NCBI GenBank assembly: GCA_034687125.1
Contig: JAQGBZ010000343.1
Span: 1-64,000 of the forward strand
Direction of reading: 5' to 3'
DNA: 64,000 bases
Source of the DNA: Neelides folsomi
Lineage: Eukaryota; Arthropoda; Collembola; Neelipleona; Neelidae
The notes under the pieces were generated by a model that saw nothing but the letters and a program-made list of their open reading frames with translations, was not told the DNA's origin and ran no database searches. Every line of letters begins with the position of its first letter. Positions within the stretch are counted from its first letter, which is position 1. Positions 24,194 through 35,700 of this stretch are shown here, in pieces. Both the position numbers and the translations under genes were made by a program.

Positions 24194-27100
24194 TGATCAT
24201 TATTAAAATATCATTTTTTCAATTATTCTTTAAATTAAATTGATAATTTGTTACATAAAACAAAAAGTTCATATAAAAGAAATTACAAAAAGATAATTAA
24301 GAAATATATAAAAATACTTAAAATACATCTCGTTAAATTAGGATCAATTAAGAAACCACTTTTAAAAATCTATTCCATTTGCATAGACTTTTTATTGAGA
24401 TCGTGTTGATGAATGAGTGAGATTAAATATCCAATGGAGATCAAGCGAAGGTGGTGGCGTCCGTGGCGTTGAAACTTCTCATAAGACGTCCACTAAACTG
24501 TCTGAACGTCTGAAGATGGTGGAGGAACAAAGGGGTTTACAATTAGGCGAGTTGGTCATATTAGCAATGACGACAAACAGACTTTCCAAGATCCTTGTCA
24601 CTTGTCAACCCCCTCCTTATTTATTGTCGGACTGTGTAGGGAAACGAAATTGTTCAAAGCTCAAAAGTCATTCCACAAGTTCAATTTTATTTTCTCCCCA
24701 CTTGCCCTTTTTTCAGACCCACAATAGCTAACCCTATAACTCTTCATTTAATTTCCATATAACTCTTCATTTATTTCCCTATAACTCTTCAGTCCTTGGC
24801 TTAATTTTACTTTCTGCACATTTCTCATCATACATTTGTCACTTGTTTAAAAGATTTAAAACACTCAATTCCCTTACCATTTCCACAAATGAACCAAGGC
24901 AAGATTTGTTTTCATTTTAATAATGGGCTTACAATGAAAATTTAAAAATTTATGTATTTATATATCAGTAATATATATTAAATATGTTGGTATGTAATAT
25001 ACATTTTTCCATAGCCTGTTTTCAAAAATTCCAATCTTCCTTAAAATTCACAATTTACAATATAAAGTTATGCAAAATCGAATTCTGCACTTTTAATTGA
25101 TCTAAAAGTGATTTTTAATTATAAACCTCCTTATTTTCTAAAAAGTAAACCACAATTAAAAAATATTTAGCCATCAATTTCGTTTGTATTTTTGCCACCC
25201 GACTTGACTCTGCCACAAGTTTAAATATTATAAATAGTACAAATTAAATGCTCATATTTTGTATTCTTTTTCATCAATCAGATCAGTCGATCAATTAATT
25301 AATTAATAATCATAATTAAATAATTAATTGCTTAAACGTTTAAAGTTAACAACACATAATTAAAATAATGCGAGTGAATGTCACTCAATTCCAATTCATT
25401 CAACTCCGCTCCCCCTTCAGAAAAAGGCAAAGTTTGGAGTTTTGTTTTCTTCTCGGGTTGAAAATCTTCGCCACTAGCGAGCATTGAAGTCTTCCAAAAT
25501 CCAAACCGTTCATTTTCATCCCTTCCATCCAAATCTTCCGAATCTTCATCTCTGTTCATTTCCATCTGAATCTGATCTTCATCTCTGGTCATCCCATGTA
25601 AATATTATAGGCTTTATAGGAATAGGAATTGCTGTATAATATCCCCCAGATAAATAAGCGGTCCATTGTACATTTATACTACAACTACAACCATTTTAGT
25701 ATATTTTATAAAGAAACAAAATATCAATCTTGAATTTTCATTTATTCCTTATTTGCTCTTTTTCGGAGTTGTCAAAGTTGTCCCCTTGAGTTGTAGTGTA
25801 TTAAAAAAGGAGTGAGGGTCGGAAAGCTTTTTCCAACTCAACGCGCCCCGAGATGGATTCCCTTCGGCTGTTGACACGGCCCTGTTTCATCATTCAGAGT
25901 AATCACTTCGGAGGAGCTCACAAAATTAATGTCTTTCATCTTTCAAGCCTTCTTCTCAATTAGACCAACTTTATGAGTTTCGACAATGAAGAATCGGACA
26001 AACGCACACAGCCCTGGGTTCCTCATCAACACCACTTTTATATAATTTGAACACGCTCATTAAATGTTGACTCAATTCAATAAGATTCTCCAATAACTTT
26101 ATATGTTATTACCTAGTATCATTTATTACAAATGGTTTATTAAATTTTATTTTAATTCTTTTATAATTGAGTATTTTATTTGAGCCGTTAGTTTAATATT
26201 TAAATTGTTTTATTTAATATTGTCTGATTTATCGTATATTATTTATTGAGTTTTGGGCTATTTTGCTAATTATTTATGAATTTGTAAATATCTTTTTATG
26301 AAATTTTGGAGTTTTTTTAAAATGAGGGCCATTGGGGAGTTTTAAGTACAAAGTTTACAAAAGAGCTAAGTTTTCCGGTGTAGGTGTATTCTTTGTCCCT
26401 TCAGTCCTCCCTGTGAAGAGCCGCAACTGTCTTGGAAGTTTCGGGTAGAGTGAGCATGGAAGTTCCATTAAATTCACCTCTGAGCTCTCACCATTAAACA
26501 TTCACACTTTCACAGTCAAACTTTCCCTCCACTCAAACAACTACTAAATATTCTAAATATTATTTCCCATCTTACTTTTATTTTTCAACTTCACCTTTAT
26601 TCTTTTTTAGACTTTTTATCTTCTTTTTTCTTTCTTATTCTTTTTCCTTCTTTTTTTTTATTCTTATTCTTTTCCTCGAAAGAAAATATAATCAAAAAGT
26701 TTCTTAAAATTTTATTTTCTGTCTCTTTATGCTTTATACAGATAGTATTTTTATTAGTTTAAATATTTTTATTGGTTTTCTTGACTAACTTGGAAAGGTT
26801 TGGTTAGGTTAGGATAAACATCAAACATAAATACAGTTAGTGCAATGTAGTTAGATGAAAAGCGTGTGTTTGAATTTGATCATTTATTAGACTTAATTTA
26901 ATAGTTTAGGTAGAATTAAAGTAATAAAAGGAGTCTTAATGACCAGTCATAAGAATAATAAATAATGGTCAATTTTGGAAATTCGTCTCTGTGAATTCAT
27001 CTTTGTACTTATTCAACTTATTGGGAGAACAAAAGGAGCGGTCGTTAATTTGAGAGAGATTTATGATCCAGAATGGAAGTTTCTCCCTTTTCCATAATCT

Positions 27101-28163
27101 TGTTTACCTTCAACATTATTATTCCCATAATCCTCAATTTCGGGTGGTCCAGATGGACCCTTCATTCCACTCACCCTTCGCATATTCCATTTCATTCAAT
27201 AATATTCACAATAAAGGTATTCCAACCCGGAGATTCATTCAATTCATTTTGTCCGACAAATCTCAAATTTTATTTTATTTATTGAATCTGCACTTACCGT
27301 CTAAATAAATATTATTAAATTAATATTGTTCCAGATTTAAAATATTTAGATGCAAATATGGAATTTTTGAATATTGGAGCGAATTATTACAAATACTGAA
27401 AAATAATACGCTATAACCTGAAGAAATGAAACTATAAGTTTAAATAAAGCGCATGTTTGGAGGGAGGAACAAACGAAAACTTGAAAGACAAATTCCTATT
27501 TGTTTTTCGCAAATTCCGTCTTTGCAAATATTCAAATAAGATTCATTCGTTCATTCATCTCTTTAATATATTTTATTTACCATATAAATAACGTATCAAA
27601 ATCTTTGTTTGATCTATCATACAATACATATAAATATATTAAATATGTATACTATTTATACATTGTGTAATATTATGAATGTTCGGAATAAACAATCCAC
27701 GTGCTTCGTAATTCGTCCAGACCAACCTTTTGAAGACCATAGGCGTCGGTGCAAATACAAGAATGCAAATATGTATACTTGAATTGGAAATTGGATCTTT
27801 TGTGAGTTTTATTGTCAGTTTGAGACGCAAAGATCTTTTCTTTAATGTCAGTCAAAGAACAAATTCCGTTTTAAGAGAGCGAAATAAAAGTGAAGGGCTT
27901 TCTTTATATGTAGTTATATAACTCCTAATGTAACATTTTAACTATTTCATTAATATAAATGTCTAAGTTTTCTAAATAACAATTACCTTGGAATGTGAAT
28001 GATCTTAAAAATAAACGAGAAATGATTTTAAATGACTTAACCCCAGTCGCGTTGTGATTGGCTAAAGTTTGGATGAGAGAAATTTGAATATTTCAAATAC
28101 AAATTCCTATTTCCAAGTCACATTTTATCATTAAAACTAACACAACTCCATTAATTTGCCCAG
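24194..28163. other. Intergenic region with several GC-richer islands
   Basis: AT-rich DNA with GC-richer islands at about 24410-24700, 25370-25600, 25800-26040, 26380-26530 and 27020-27200. Islands hold local palindromes (for example GTCATATTAGCAATGAC at about 24557) but no shared sequence. Open frames inside islands look accidental. Confidence 0.5.
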
Positions 28164-28347
28164 TTATACTCTATTCCATTTGAGAAGATTATTGAGAAGT
28201 GAGTCATGTTACTTGACAAGTCATTAGAAATTCAAATAAACCGATATTATTTCCTGTAGAAATTATTTGCGGGTGACATGACATTCGATTGCCCGGTCAA
28301 GTAACATGATTCAATTCTCAATAATCTTCTCAAATGGAATAAAGATA
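28164..28347. mobile_element. MITE, full-length copy
   Basis: A roughly 184-bp element with terminal inverted repeats of about 45 bp: TATTCCATTTGAGAAGATTA and onward to ATGTTACTTGA on the left is mirrored on the right (TCAAGTAACAT...AATCTTCTCAAATGGAATA). The core includes ATTATTTGCGGGTGA and CGATTGCCCGG. No coding capacity. A second copy lies at 30324-30459. Confidence 0.8.
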
Positions 28348-30323
28348 GTTAATTATTCTAAATATATAATTAACAGTCACTTTAATCAATTCCTAACCCT
28401 CCATTTGTTATTCAAAATGTAATTTTCTATTTAATGTGTATATAAACTTATATAAATAATTCTTTAATTCTCGAGCTGTGTTCCTAAAAGAAAAGCCATC
28501 CATCGGGTTTGAAAGTCTTTATAGGTGAATTAACCAACATCAAAACAAGTCGAACATTTGAAATGTTATATAGGAAAGGTTAATAAATAAAAAATGTATT
28601 TGAAGTTTTTTGCTCACTGGAGTGTAAAACCTTTTACTTGTTCCGAACGATACATTTAGAGAGATAGGGCCTTTTCTAATTCTACCTTAAGGCCCTCTAT
28701 ATGTTTTGTTCACTGAGGGAGTCAAAGATGTTTTCCCCTTTTGGGAATATTTGGACACTGTTTGGTAAACAATTGGAGTGGGAATGAAATCCGTGTACAT
28801 TTCATGCCTCCTTTAACAATTCCTTTTTCATCTCACCCCTTTCCCCCTCTTACAAGTAAATTAAAATGCCTTTTATTGAAAAATATTCAAAATTCAATTT
28901 TGCCATTTTTAAAATTTTACAAAATATTAAAATTCTATAATAGATTCAACAACACTTTTAAAAAACAGCAAAATTTTTTATTAATTCTTGGTTGGACTTT
29001 TTCGTTTAAATGCATTGGAAATAAATGAGTTTAAATGGGTTTAAATGGGTTTAAATTGACTGTTGTTGAGTTTTGTAGAATTTGAAGGGTGAATTAGTGT
29101 AATTTAATATTGTGGGTATAAAAGTGAAGTTTCGATTACATCATGATCGGATCATAATTTGATGCGGTGTATTTAAGTGGGTGAGGAGGAACGGTTGACT
29201 GAGCTTCAATCGAGTTACTGTTTTCTCCATGGTCGGACTAAAAAAGTGGTGAGATTTAATAGAATAGTTTATGTATATACCCAATCCACCAGCTGGCACA
29301 CTTCCAACCTCCATCTTATCCCCTTACAAATCTATTGAAATTGAAGGGGATCCACCACGGCAATTCAATTCTAACTTTCTTCCCTGAAACAAAATTCCCC
29401 TCGCATTTATCCCTAAAATTCAGTTAAATTTCCTGATCACAAATTCAATTTTCCGTTTCTCTGCTAATTCAAATGTTTTCCTCCTCAGTCTCTTCATCTA
29501 TCAATCAACAAAAAAAATCTGTATAATTCAAAAAATCAGAAAATCAGTTAAATTCAATAAAATCAAAAATTCTCGATTCATCCAAATAATCAACAAATTA
29601 TTTATCTTAATCACAAATATCATTAAAAATCATAATATTCATAAATCGTTTTTATTAAATATTTTCATTATGGAATTAAAAATTGGGAATTAAAAATTAT
29701 GGAATATTTAATGTTCCGTTTAATAATTTATTTAATAATATAAATATTCTCATTTTGTTATTCGTTAGTAAGTACTTGGATTCATTACTGGAACATTTTA
29801 TTACTTATGTTTAAAAAAGTTTAAACAACCCTTATGAATTTTATTTATGTTTTTTTGTTGATTGTGAGAGTGAGTTGAATTGAATTTAAAAGAACATGTT
29901 ACTTTTATTGAAGTTGTACAGGAGGGGGAAAAGATGTGAAAGGGATTTTGTACATTTGTACATGTCGTTTGGCCTCCGGGGTACTTGATCCTCATTTCGC
30001 ACTTTGGGATCTCAAAGTTTGAAAAGTTGACGTGGAGGGCTGTTGGGAGAGATGAAACATCTCATTACATCCCTACACTTCAGACTCAAGGGCTCAAGGG
30101 CCTCCTTACAAATATCCAATACTTTTGAATAGGCGGAAGATGGTCGAGGGCCCTTCACTTCCACAACATGTGTCCGATCCAAATCATCCAAACTGTTTCA
30201 TTATTATCGTTGCTTATCAATTTTAACCATTTTAAACACCGCAATTTATATCCACAATCCAAAACCAAACCATTCAAATGTTATAATTCTCATACTCATA
30301 ATACCTATTATGAGTATCATATA
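28348..30323. other. Intergenic region between MITE copies
   Basis: AT-rich with GC-richer islands near 28490-28860, 29160-29400 and 29940-30190. The last contains the hairpin at 30032-30078. No gene recognised. Confidence 0.5.
30032..30078. repeat. Imperfect hairpin in GC-richer island
   Basis: GTGGAGGG...GGGAGAGATG (30032-30054) pairs with CATCTCATTACATCCCTACAC (30058-30078), with a 3-base loop and about 17 of 21 positions complementary. Confidence 0.55.
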
Positions 30324-30459
30324 TGACCGGGCAATCGAATGTCATATCACCCGCAAATAATTTCTACAGGAAATAATATTGATTTATTGGAATTTCTAAA
30401 GACTTGTCAAGTAACATGATTCAATTCTCAATAATCTTCTCAAATGGAATAGAGTATAA
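30324..30459. mobile_element. MITE, truncated copy in opposite orientation
   Basis: Inverted, one-ended copy of the element at 28164: it starts at the internal GACCGGGCAATCGAATGTCA and runs to the terminal AATGGAATAGAGTATAA, but lacks the second terminal inverted repeat. The two copies differ by scattered substitutions. Confidence 0.8.
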
Positions 30460-31161
30460 TAAGAAAATTAGAATAATCACAGTTTGACAGTTTCAGAATT
30501 TTGAATTTCCCTAATATAATTAATTAATCGCATAATTTAGTGTAATTACATTTTATTAAAATTGCGACACGTTGAATTATTTTGAATATGAAGAAAGTAA
30601 ATTATGAAATTGTTATTTAGAATGTGTGAGAAGAAGAATAAAAGGGCAATGTTTGTTTTAAGATTTTGGTTGGGTCTGTGTCCATCTGCCTCCGTTCTTC
30701 AACTGATGATCCAAATGATATGAAAGTAGTTAAACCAAGAGTTTATTTTCTTATTTGACTCACTGGAGAAGAAAATGTTATTCATTGGCCCCGGCCCACT
30801 CCGAACATTCATTACATAAATATTTCCTCTTCCGTTACATCATTATTCTCATACTTCAATACCCAAACTCGTTAAACTCCATATGATACTTTATCTCCTT
30901 CATCTTTCTCATAACCTTCTTTGTAAAAATCTTTTTTCTTCTCTCGTCTACAAATTGTAAATCTTAAGGTTAAAACAGAAAAGTAAATTCAAATATTCTT
31001 CATTTAACTTTATTTATCAAATTCAATATGGTTCGGTTTATGCAGAGCTTCATTGTACAAAATCAAAATACGAATATTATTATATTAATATATTGTATTC
31101 ATATTATAAAGGCACTAGGAGAGAAAATTAAGTTTGACCTAACCAAATGAAATTAAATTAA
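30460..31161. other. Intergenic region
   Basis: AT-rich, with one GC-richer patch at about 30640-30850. Nothing coding recognised. Confidence 0.5.
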
Positions 31162-32710
31162 TTAGGAAATGGTAAGTAAGTTATAGGTGATCCGCGATGT
31201 CTGGAACCATTTGAAGGTGTTAATAAAAGTTATGACCATTTCTGCAATGATTTCATAATTTACTAAAATGAGTGCAAGGACGAGAGGGGAATTGGTCGAG
31301 GCGTCGCTGGCCGCTTCGCAAATTCCCAACCGATTTCCTTTTTCATCCTGGACCAAAAACGCCGTCGTTTTGCATTGGCATTTCTTCCCAATGTAATTTC
31401 TCCCAGTTCTGCAAATTGCATGAGGAACGCAGGTTGGAAACATTCGATTCCAACGTTTCCAATCCCAAGGATCTCCTGAAGGAAGGGGAAATCCATGTTC
31501 ACGTGCAAAACATTCGCTGTTCCATCCAACACCAGCTGGAATATGGCAAGATGAAGTACCTTGAAAAATAATAACTTTAATTAGTTAATTACATAAATTA
31601 CATGACATAAATTACAATCACAATTAGTATCACACAATTACAATTATTATACAATTTCAATAAATTCAGCAGAATATTTCTAAACTACACCTTAAATAAT
31701 CAAATTAATCTTTAATTAATTTATAATCAATTTAATTAAATGGGTTATTAGTTTAATTAAATGGATTATTAATTTAATAAAATGGGTTGTTAATGTAATT
31801 AAATGGGTTATTTAAATGGTTATTTAAATTTTACTTTTAACGTAAACTCCCTCCGGGCCAGTGGCTTTCGCACATTCGCACAAACTAGACAATTTCTGAT
31901 CAGATTCATCTCCTTCGGTCCCGCCTTCTCCGGCCGCCCCGACTTTAGTTACACATGCCAAAAGCTTCCTCCGATCGCACGCCCCTGCATTCAACTGTTT
32001 CCGTTTCTCTTCCAATGTAATCCCCTTTTTCCGCTGAATTGCCTGAATTTCCGTGTTGTTGTAACAAACTGCTCCGTACTCTTTAGACCCATGGTACAAA
32101 ACAGAAGCTCCGTGGTCGGGTTTTACATATCCGCTACCGGAACTTCCATCGTTGGTAGTTCCATCAAATTCACCTTGGTCACCGCTTCCGCCCCCGCTGT
32201 CCGGACTGTGATCCGCTGGCTTGCTTTTAACATTTGTTTCCGAAACCTTATTTTTCCCATCCAATTGCATGTATCGCCCTTTTTCAGGATCAGCCTTTGT
32301 ATCATTTTCAGTTTCTGATTTAGCGGGTTTTATGGGAGTTTCGGTGAGATTGTCTTCGTGGTTGGGATTGACCAATTTGGGTACTTCCCGGGCTTCTCGT
32401 TCCATTTCGGATTCTTCGCTTTCGAATTCAACATCCCTCTCTTTACAGTTAGAAAAATCGCATTATTTAGATTATTTGGTTATTTTCACATTAATCAAAC
32501 ATGTTAGGCTAGATCTAGCTACTATTAGAAATAGTTGCAGCATTTAGTAGTAATGTTTAATGTAAGTTTATTTAAATTACTTTTAATTTGTTTAATTTGT
32601 GTTTTTGGTTCTTTGAATGTGCGAAATTTCTGAACCCTTTGAACTTCCAATGATTCACTTAAAATGATAAATCCAAAGAGGATTAGCATTAAGAACGGAA
32701 ACACTTCCAT
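31162..32710 (-). CDS. Secreted acidic, cysteine-containing protein of unknown function
   Basis: Three exons in transcript order (32581-32710, 31835-32440, 31162-31559) join in phase to give 377 residues. It opens with a clear signal peptide (MEVFPFLMLILFGFIILSES). The middle is hydrophilic, rich in Glu, Lys, Asp and Gly, with no cysteine for about 130 residues. A first cysteine region follows (AVCYNN, GACDRRKLLAC, SLCECAK), then a second in exon 3 (SSCHIP, SECFAREHGFPLPSGDPWDW, FPTCVPHAIC, KKCQCKT, GICEA). The C-terminus has a hydrophobic run (SPLVLALILV) that could be a GPI-anchor signal. A 63-base stretch at 31201-31263 has consensus splice ends and a length divisible by three, so the tail may be shortened by splicing. 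I recognise no family. Confidence 0.6.
31731..31814. repeat. 21-bp tandem repeat, four units
   Basis: Four consecutive 21-bp units of the form TTTAATTAAATGGGTTATTAR with few substitutions. They lie inside the second intron of the gene at 31162-32710. Confidence 0.85.
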
Positions 32711-33174
32711 TACTGAATCTGACCGATATTCAAAGCTTTTTTAAACTACGCGGTTCTATTTCTTGCACTTTCTTAAATGTAACGTTGTTAATTATTAAGA
32801 CTGTTTTATTAAAAACTGAATAATAAACATTTCCTTAGCTTTAGCATAATTTCAATACATATTAATCAAATGTATCATAAAGTATAGTTTATATGCCTTA
32901 CGTAAATATTGTAAAAAATATTATGCAAACTTGTTAAGAATGTGACCATCATGATTGGAATGTTTTTAGTGCAAGGACTAACATTTAAAGATAGAAAAGT
33001 TTATGTATTTGGATTATGTTAAGTTATGTAATAAAAGCATAAGAAAACACATGTGGATGTTTTGACTATTTGTTGTGAGTATGCGGAAGGATTGTATGTA
33101 AATTGAATTGAGATTGATAAATGTTTTTGTGAAAGAATAAAGATGTTGAAATGAGTTGGCTGTTGGGGCCATTT

Positions 33175-33316
33175 AATTTGTGAGGGATGGGGGCCGTTAA
33201 GTCTTGCATATGTCTGGGAGGATCTTTAAATAGGTCCAAGTTGGGGAATGCGGGGAGTGTCGGTGTGAACAAAGTAACATTATTCTAAGGGCCCCCATGT
33301 GTTCCCATTGACAAAT
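33175..33316. repeat. Long-loop imperfect hairpin in GC-richer island
   Basis: AATTTGTGAGGGATGGGGGCC (33175-33195) is complementary, with one bulge, to GGGCCCCCATGTGTTCCCAT plus TGACAAATT (33289-33316). The loop is about 93 bases and G-rich. Confidence 0.6.
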
Positions 33317-35249
33317 TGAAGCTAATTCGAGATGTTTCCTCCTGGTTGACTAATGGCTCCTTCCCAGCCCCACATCTGGCCAAGGTGAGAAGCCCAATGT
33401 TTTCCTCACCCAACCAAATGTTGTTCGAGCCCATTCCCCACACGTGATTAGCTCAGACAGGAGGAGGCATAAATAAGGAGACTAATCCGCATAGACTCCC
33501 ACTATCCAAATGATCTACGGCCCAGAGCCACCACCTAAATATTTTCATTACCTAAAATACCACACCTCGAGCCAAACAGACTATTTTTATGAACTAACGA
33601 ATTATGAACTTCCCAAAACACACTTTGAAATCCTTCAGTCCAATTTACAATTTCATTTAAGTTCATATTAATACTTAAAATTCAGTTAATTTAAGTTAGT
33701 TGAGTAAATAAAATTGGATTAGTAAATTTTAGTTAAAGTTAGGTTAGTACAGTTTAGGTAAAGTTAGATTAGTTTAGCTAATTTAGGATAATTTAGGTTA
33801 AGTTATGAAATTAGGTTCGGTGAGGATTACGACGATTTGGAAATTCATTTACCCGGAAGATTCGTAAATTCATATGTATGAAAAAGGGTAAGTAATGAGG
33901 GGCTTGTTATTGAAAGGATAATTGAGGGTCATTTAGAGTATTTGACGAGTTTCGGACACCTGAAAATGATTTTGTTGGAAGAATAAAAGGGCGGCCGCGG
34001 GACCTTTTTCTTCGCCGACAATGGTCCTTATGAAAATATTATATTATTCAGTTTATTCATAGAGGAGGAAAAGAAAAGGCTCGTGGAGCGTTTCATTTTC
34101 CCATTCAGCTCATCAGGTCCATTTGGATCAGTTTCAACGGCGGGCTTCGTCTTCATGCAAACAATCTTTTCTTCCCAACTTATTTATGAGTCTTCCAGTT
34201 CAGTGAAACAAGAAATTACCGTGTAAATACATAAATGAACATTAGCTCCCTTCCCTTCAGCCCTTTTGTAAAGGATACCTACCCTCATTAATAAATACAA
34301 ATTCAACCACCCTATACTTATACCATCATTCAAAGGTTCTTCTTTCATATTTATGTGAAAAAATATCTATACAATTATATGTATATTAAATACACTCATG
34401 TACCATATAAGATAAATATCTAATATACTATGTAATGTTAAAATTGGGCTATTGTGCAGTATAATGTTTTGAGCAATATTGGTGAATTTAATTCATATGA
34501 TAATTCATTGTTAATCAAAGCAGAAGATCATAATATGGAATAAATAACACATACATACACAAGATAAAGAAATCCATTGAATATTTTAAAATATGATTTA
34601 TATATGAATTTTATCCTTTATATAAAGTATAGAAAGAGGAAAATTACGGATGTACAGATGGAATCTATCATGGTTATTTATTATAAATCTTATGTAAGTA
34701 TATTTTATACACAGGGAAAGTTTTAAAGTATGTGATTGAACATATGTTATGACGTGAGAACTGTGAAAGAATACATTTAAATTTGAATGATAATTGTCTC
34801 AAAGGCATGGAGTTTTGACGAAAGAGGAAAGCAAAGTTTGTCTTCACAAGTTTAATAGGCGGAAAAGTTCTAAGTTCAATTTGGATTTCTCCTCCGGTGG
34901 ATTTTGAAAGATGCGGGGCTGAATGAAGTGAAGAATGAATTCACTCCAATACTCAAAATATTCCAAAAACCATCCGGGTCCTTAAAGTGTATTTAAAGTA
35001 AAAGCTATCCTTTCAATTATTTAACTTTAAATTTATTTCATTTGCTTTGGCTCAAAGTAAGCGGAGAGTGCGGGCTCTAAGTAAATAAACTCACATTGTA
35101 ATCCTCCGTATGATATCAACTCAAGACTCCAAAGAGGGAATGAGCAACTATTTGGCAAAGAGTTTAAAACAAGATTTGGACAAATGAGGACAAATGATGA
35201 AACATCCATGTGTGTAAATAAAACCGAAATCCGAGTTGAACAAAGTGGA

Positions 35250-35306
35250 CTCAAAAACGTAAAATGAACTTAAACGCGTAAAATGAACTCAAACACGTAA
35301 AATGAG
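35250..35306. repeat. 19-bp tandem repeat, three units
   Basis: Three consecutive units of CTCAAACACGTAAAATGAA type at 35250-35268, 35269-35287 and 35288-35306, next to a GC-richer island. Confidence 0.85.
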
Positions 35307-35657
35307 AAAAACGGGGAAAATTCCTAAGTGTAATAATCATTAAAGTGATGGTGGTGGTTTTTGGTTCTTTGAAGTTCCTTGACTTATTTGGAAAGGATTT
35401 GAAGAATTCATCGGAAGTTTCGGAAGTGTTTCAAATTTCCAAAGTGTTCAAATTTTTTTGTTCTAATGAGAGTACTTCTCTGTAATGAGAGTCTTTGGAC
35501 CAATATAAGCTTAATAAGTATGTATACATATATTGATATTGTATATTGATATATTGGTATATTGGAGCTTATTGGGTAAGTTCTGGTTGAAGGAAAATAT
35601 TATGATTGTGGGAGAATCAGCGACGCCTGGTCGTCTGGTCCTTCCGAGACTCTTCGG

Positions 35658-35700
35658 CGTCTGAAGGCTCAATCAAGGGGCCTTTGATGAGAAGCAGACG
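35658..35700. repeat. Compact hairpin in GC-richer island
   Basis: CGTCTGAAGGCTCAATCAAG faces CCTTTGATGAGAAGCAGACG (35681-35700) with almost no loop. Complementary ends CGTCTG/CAGACG and inner TCAA/TTGA support a 20-bp imperfect stem. Confidence 0.6.

Noticed and set aside
24417-24731. 104-residue ORF
   Set aside because: Lies in one of the GC-richer islands where stop codons are rarer; composition is not protein-like and no family match was recognised.
25332-25592. Minus-strand ORF with repeated RDED acidic motifs
   Set aside because: The purine-rich strand of a GC-richer island naturally reads as Asp/Glu-rich protein; no homology or exon context seen.
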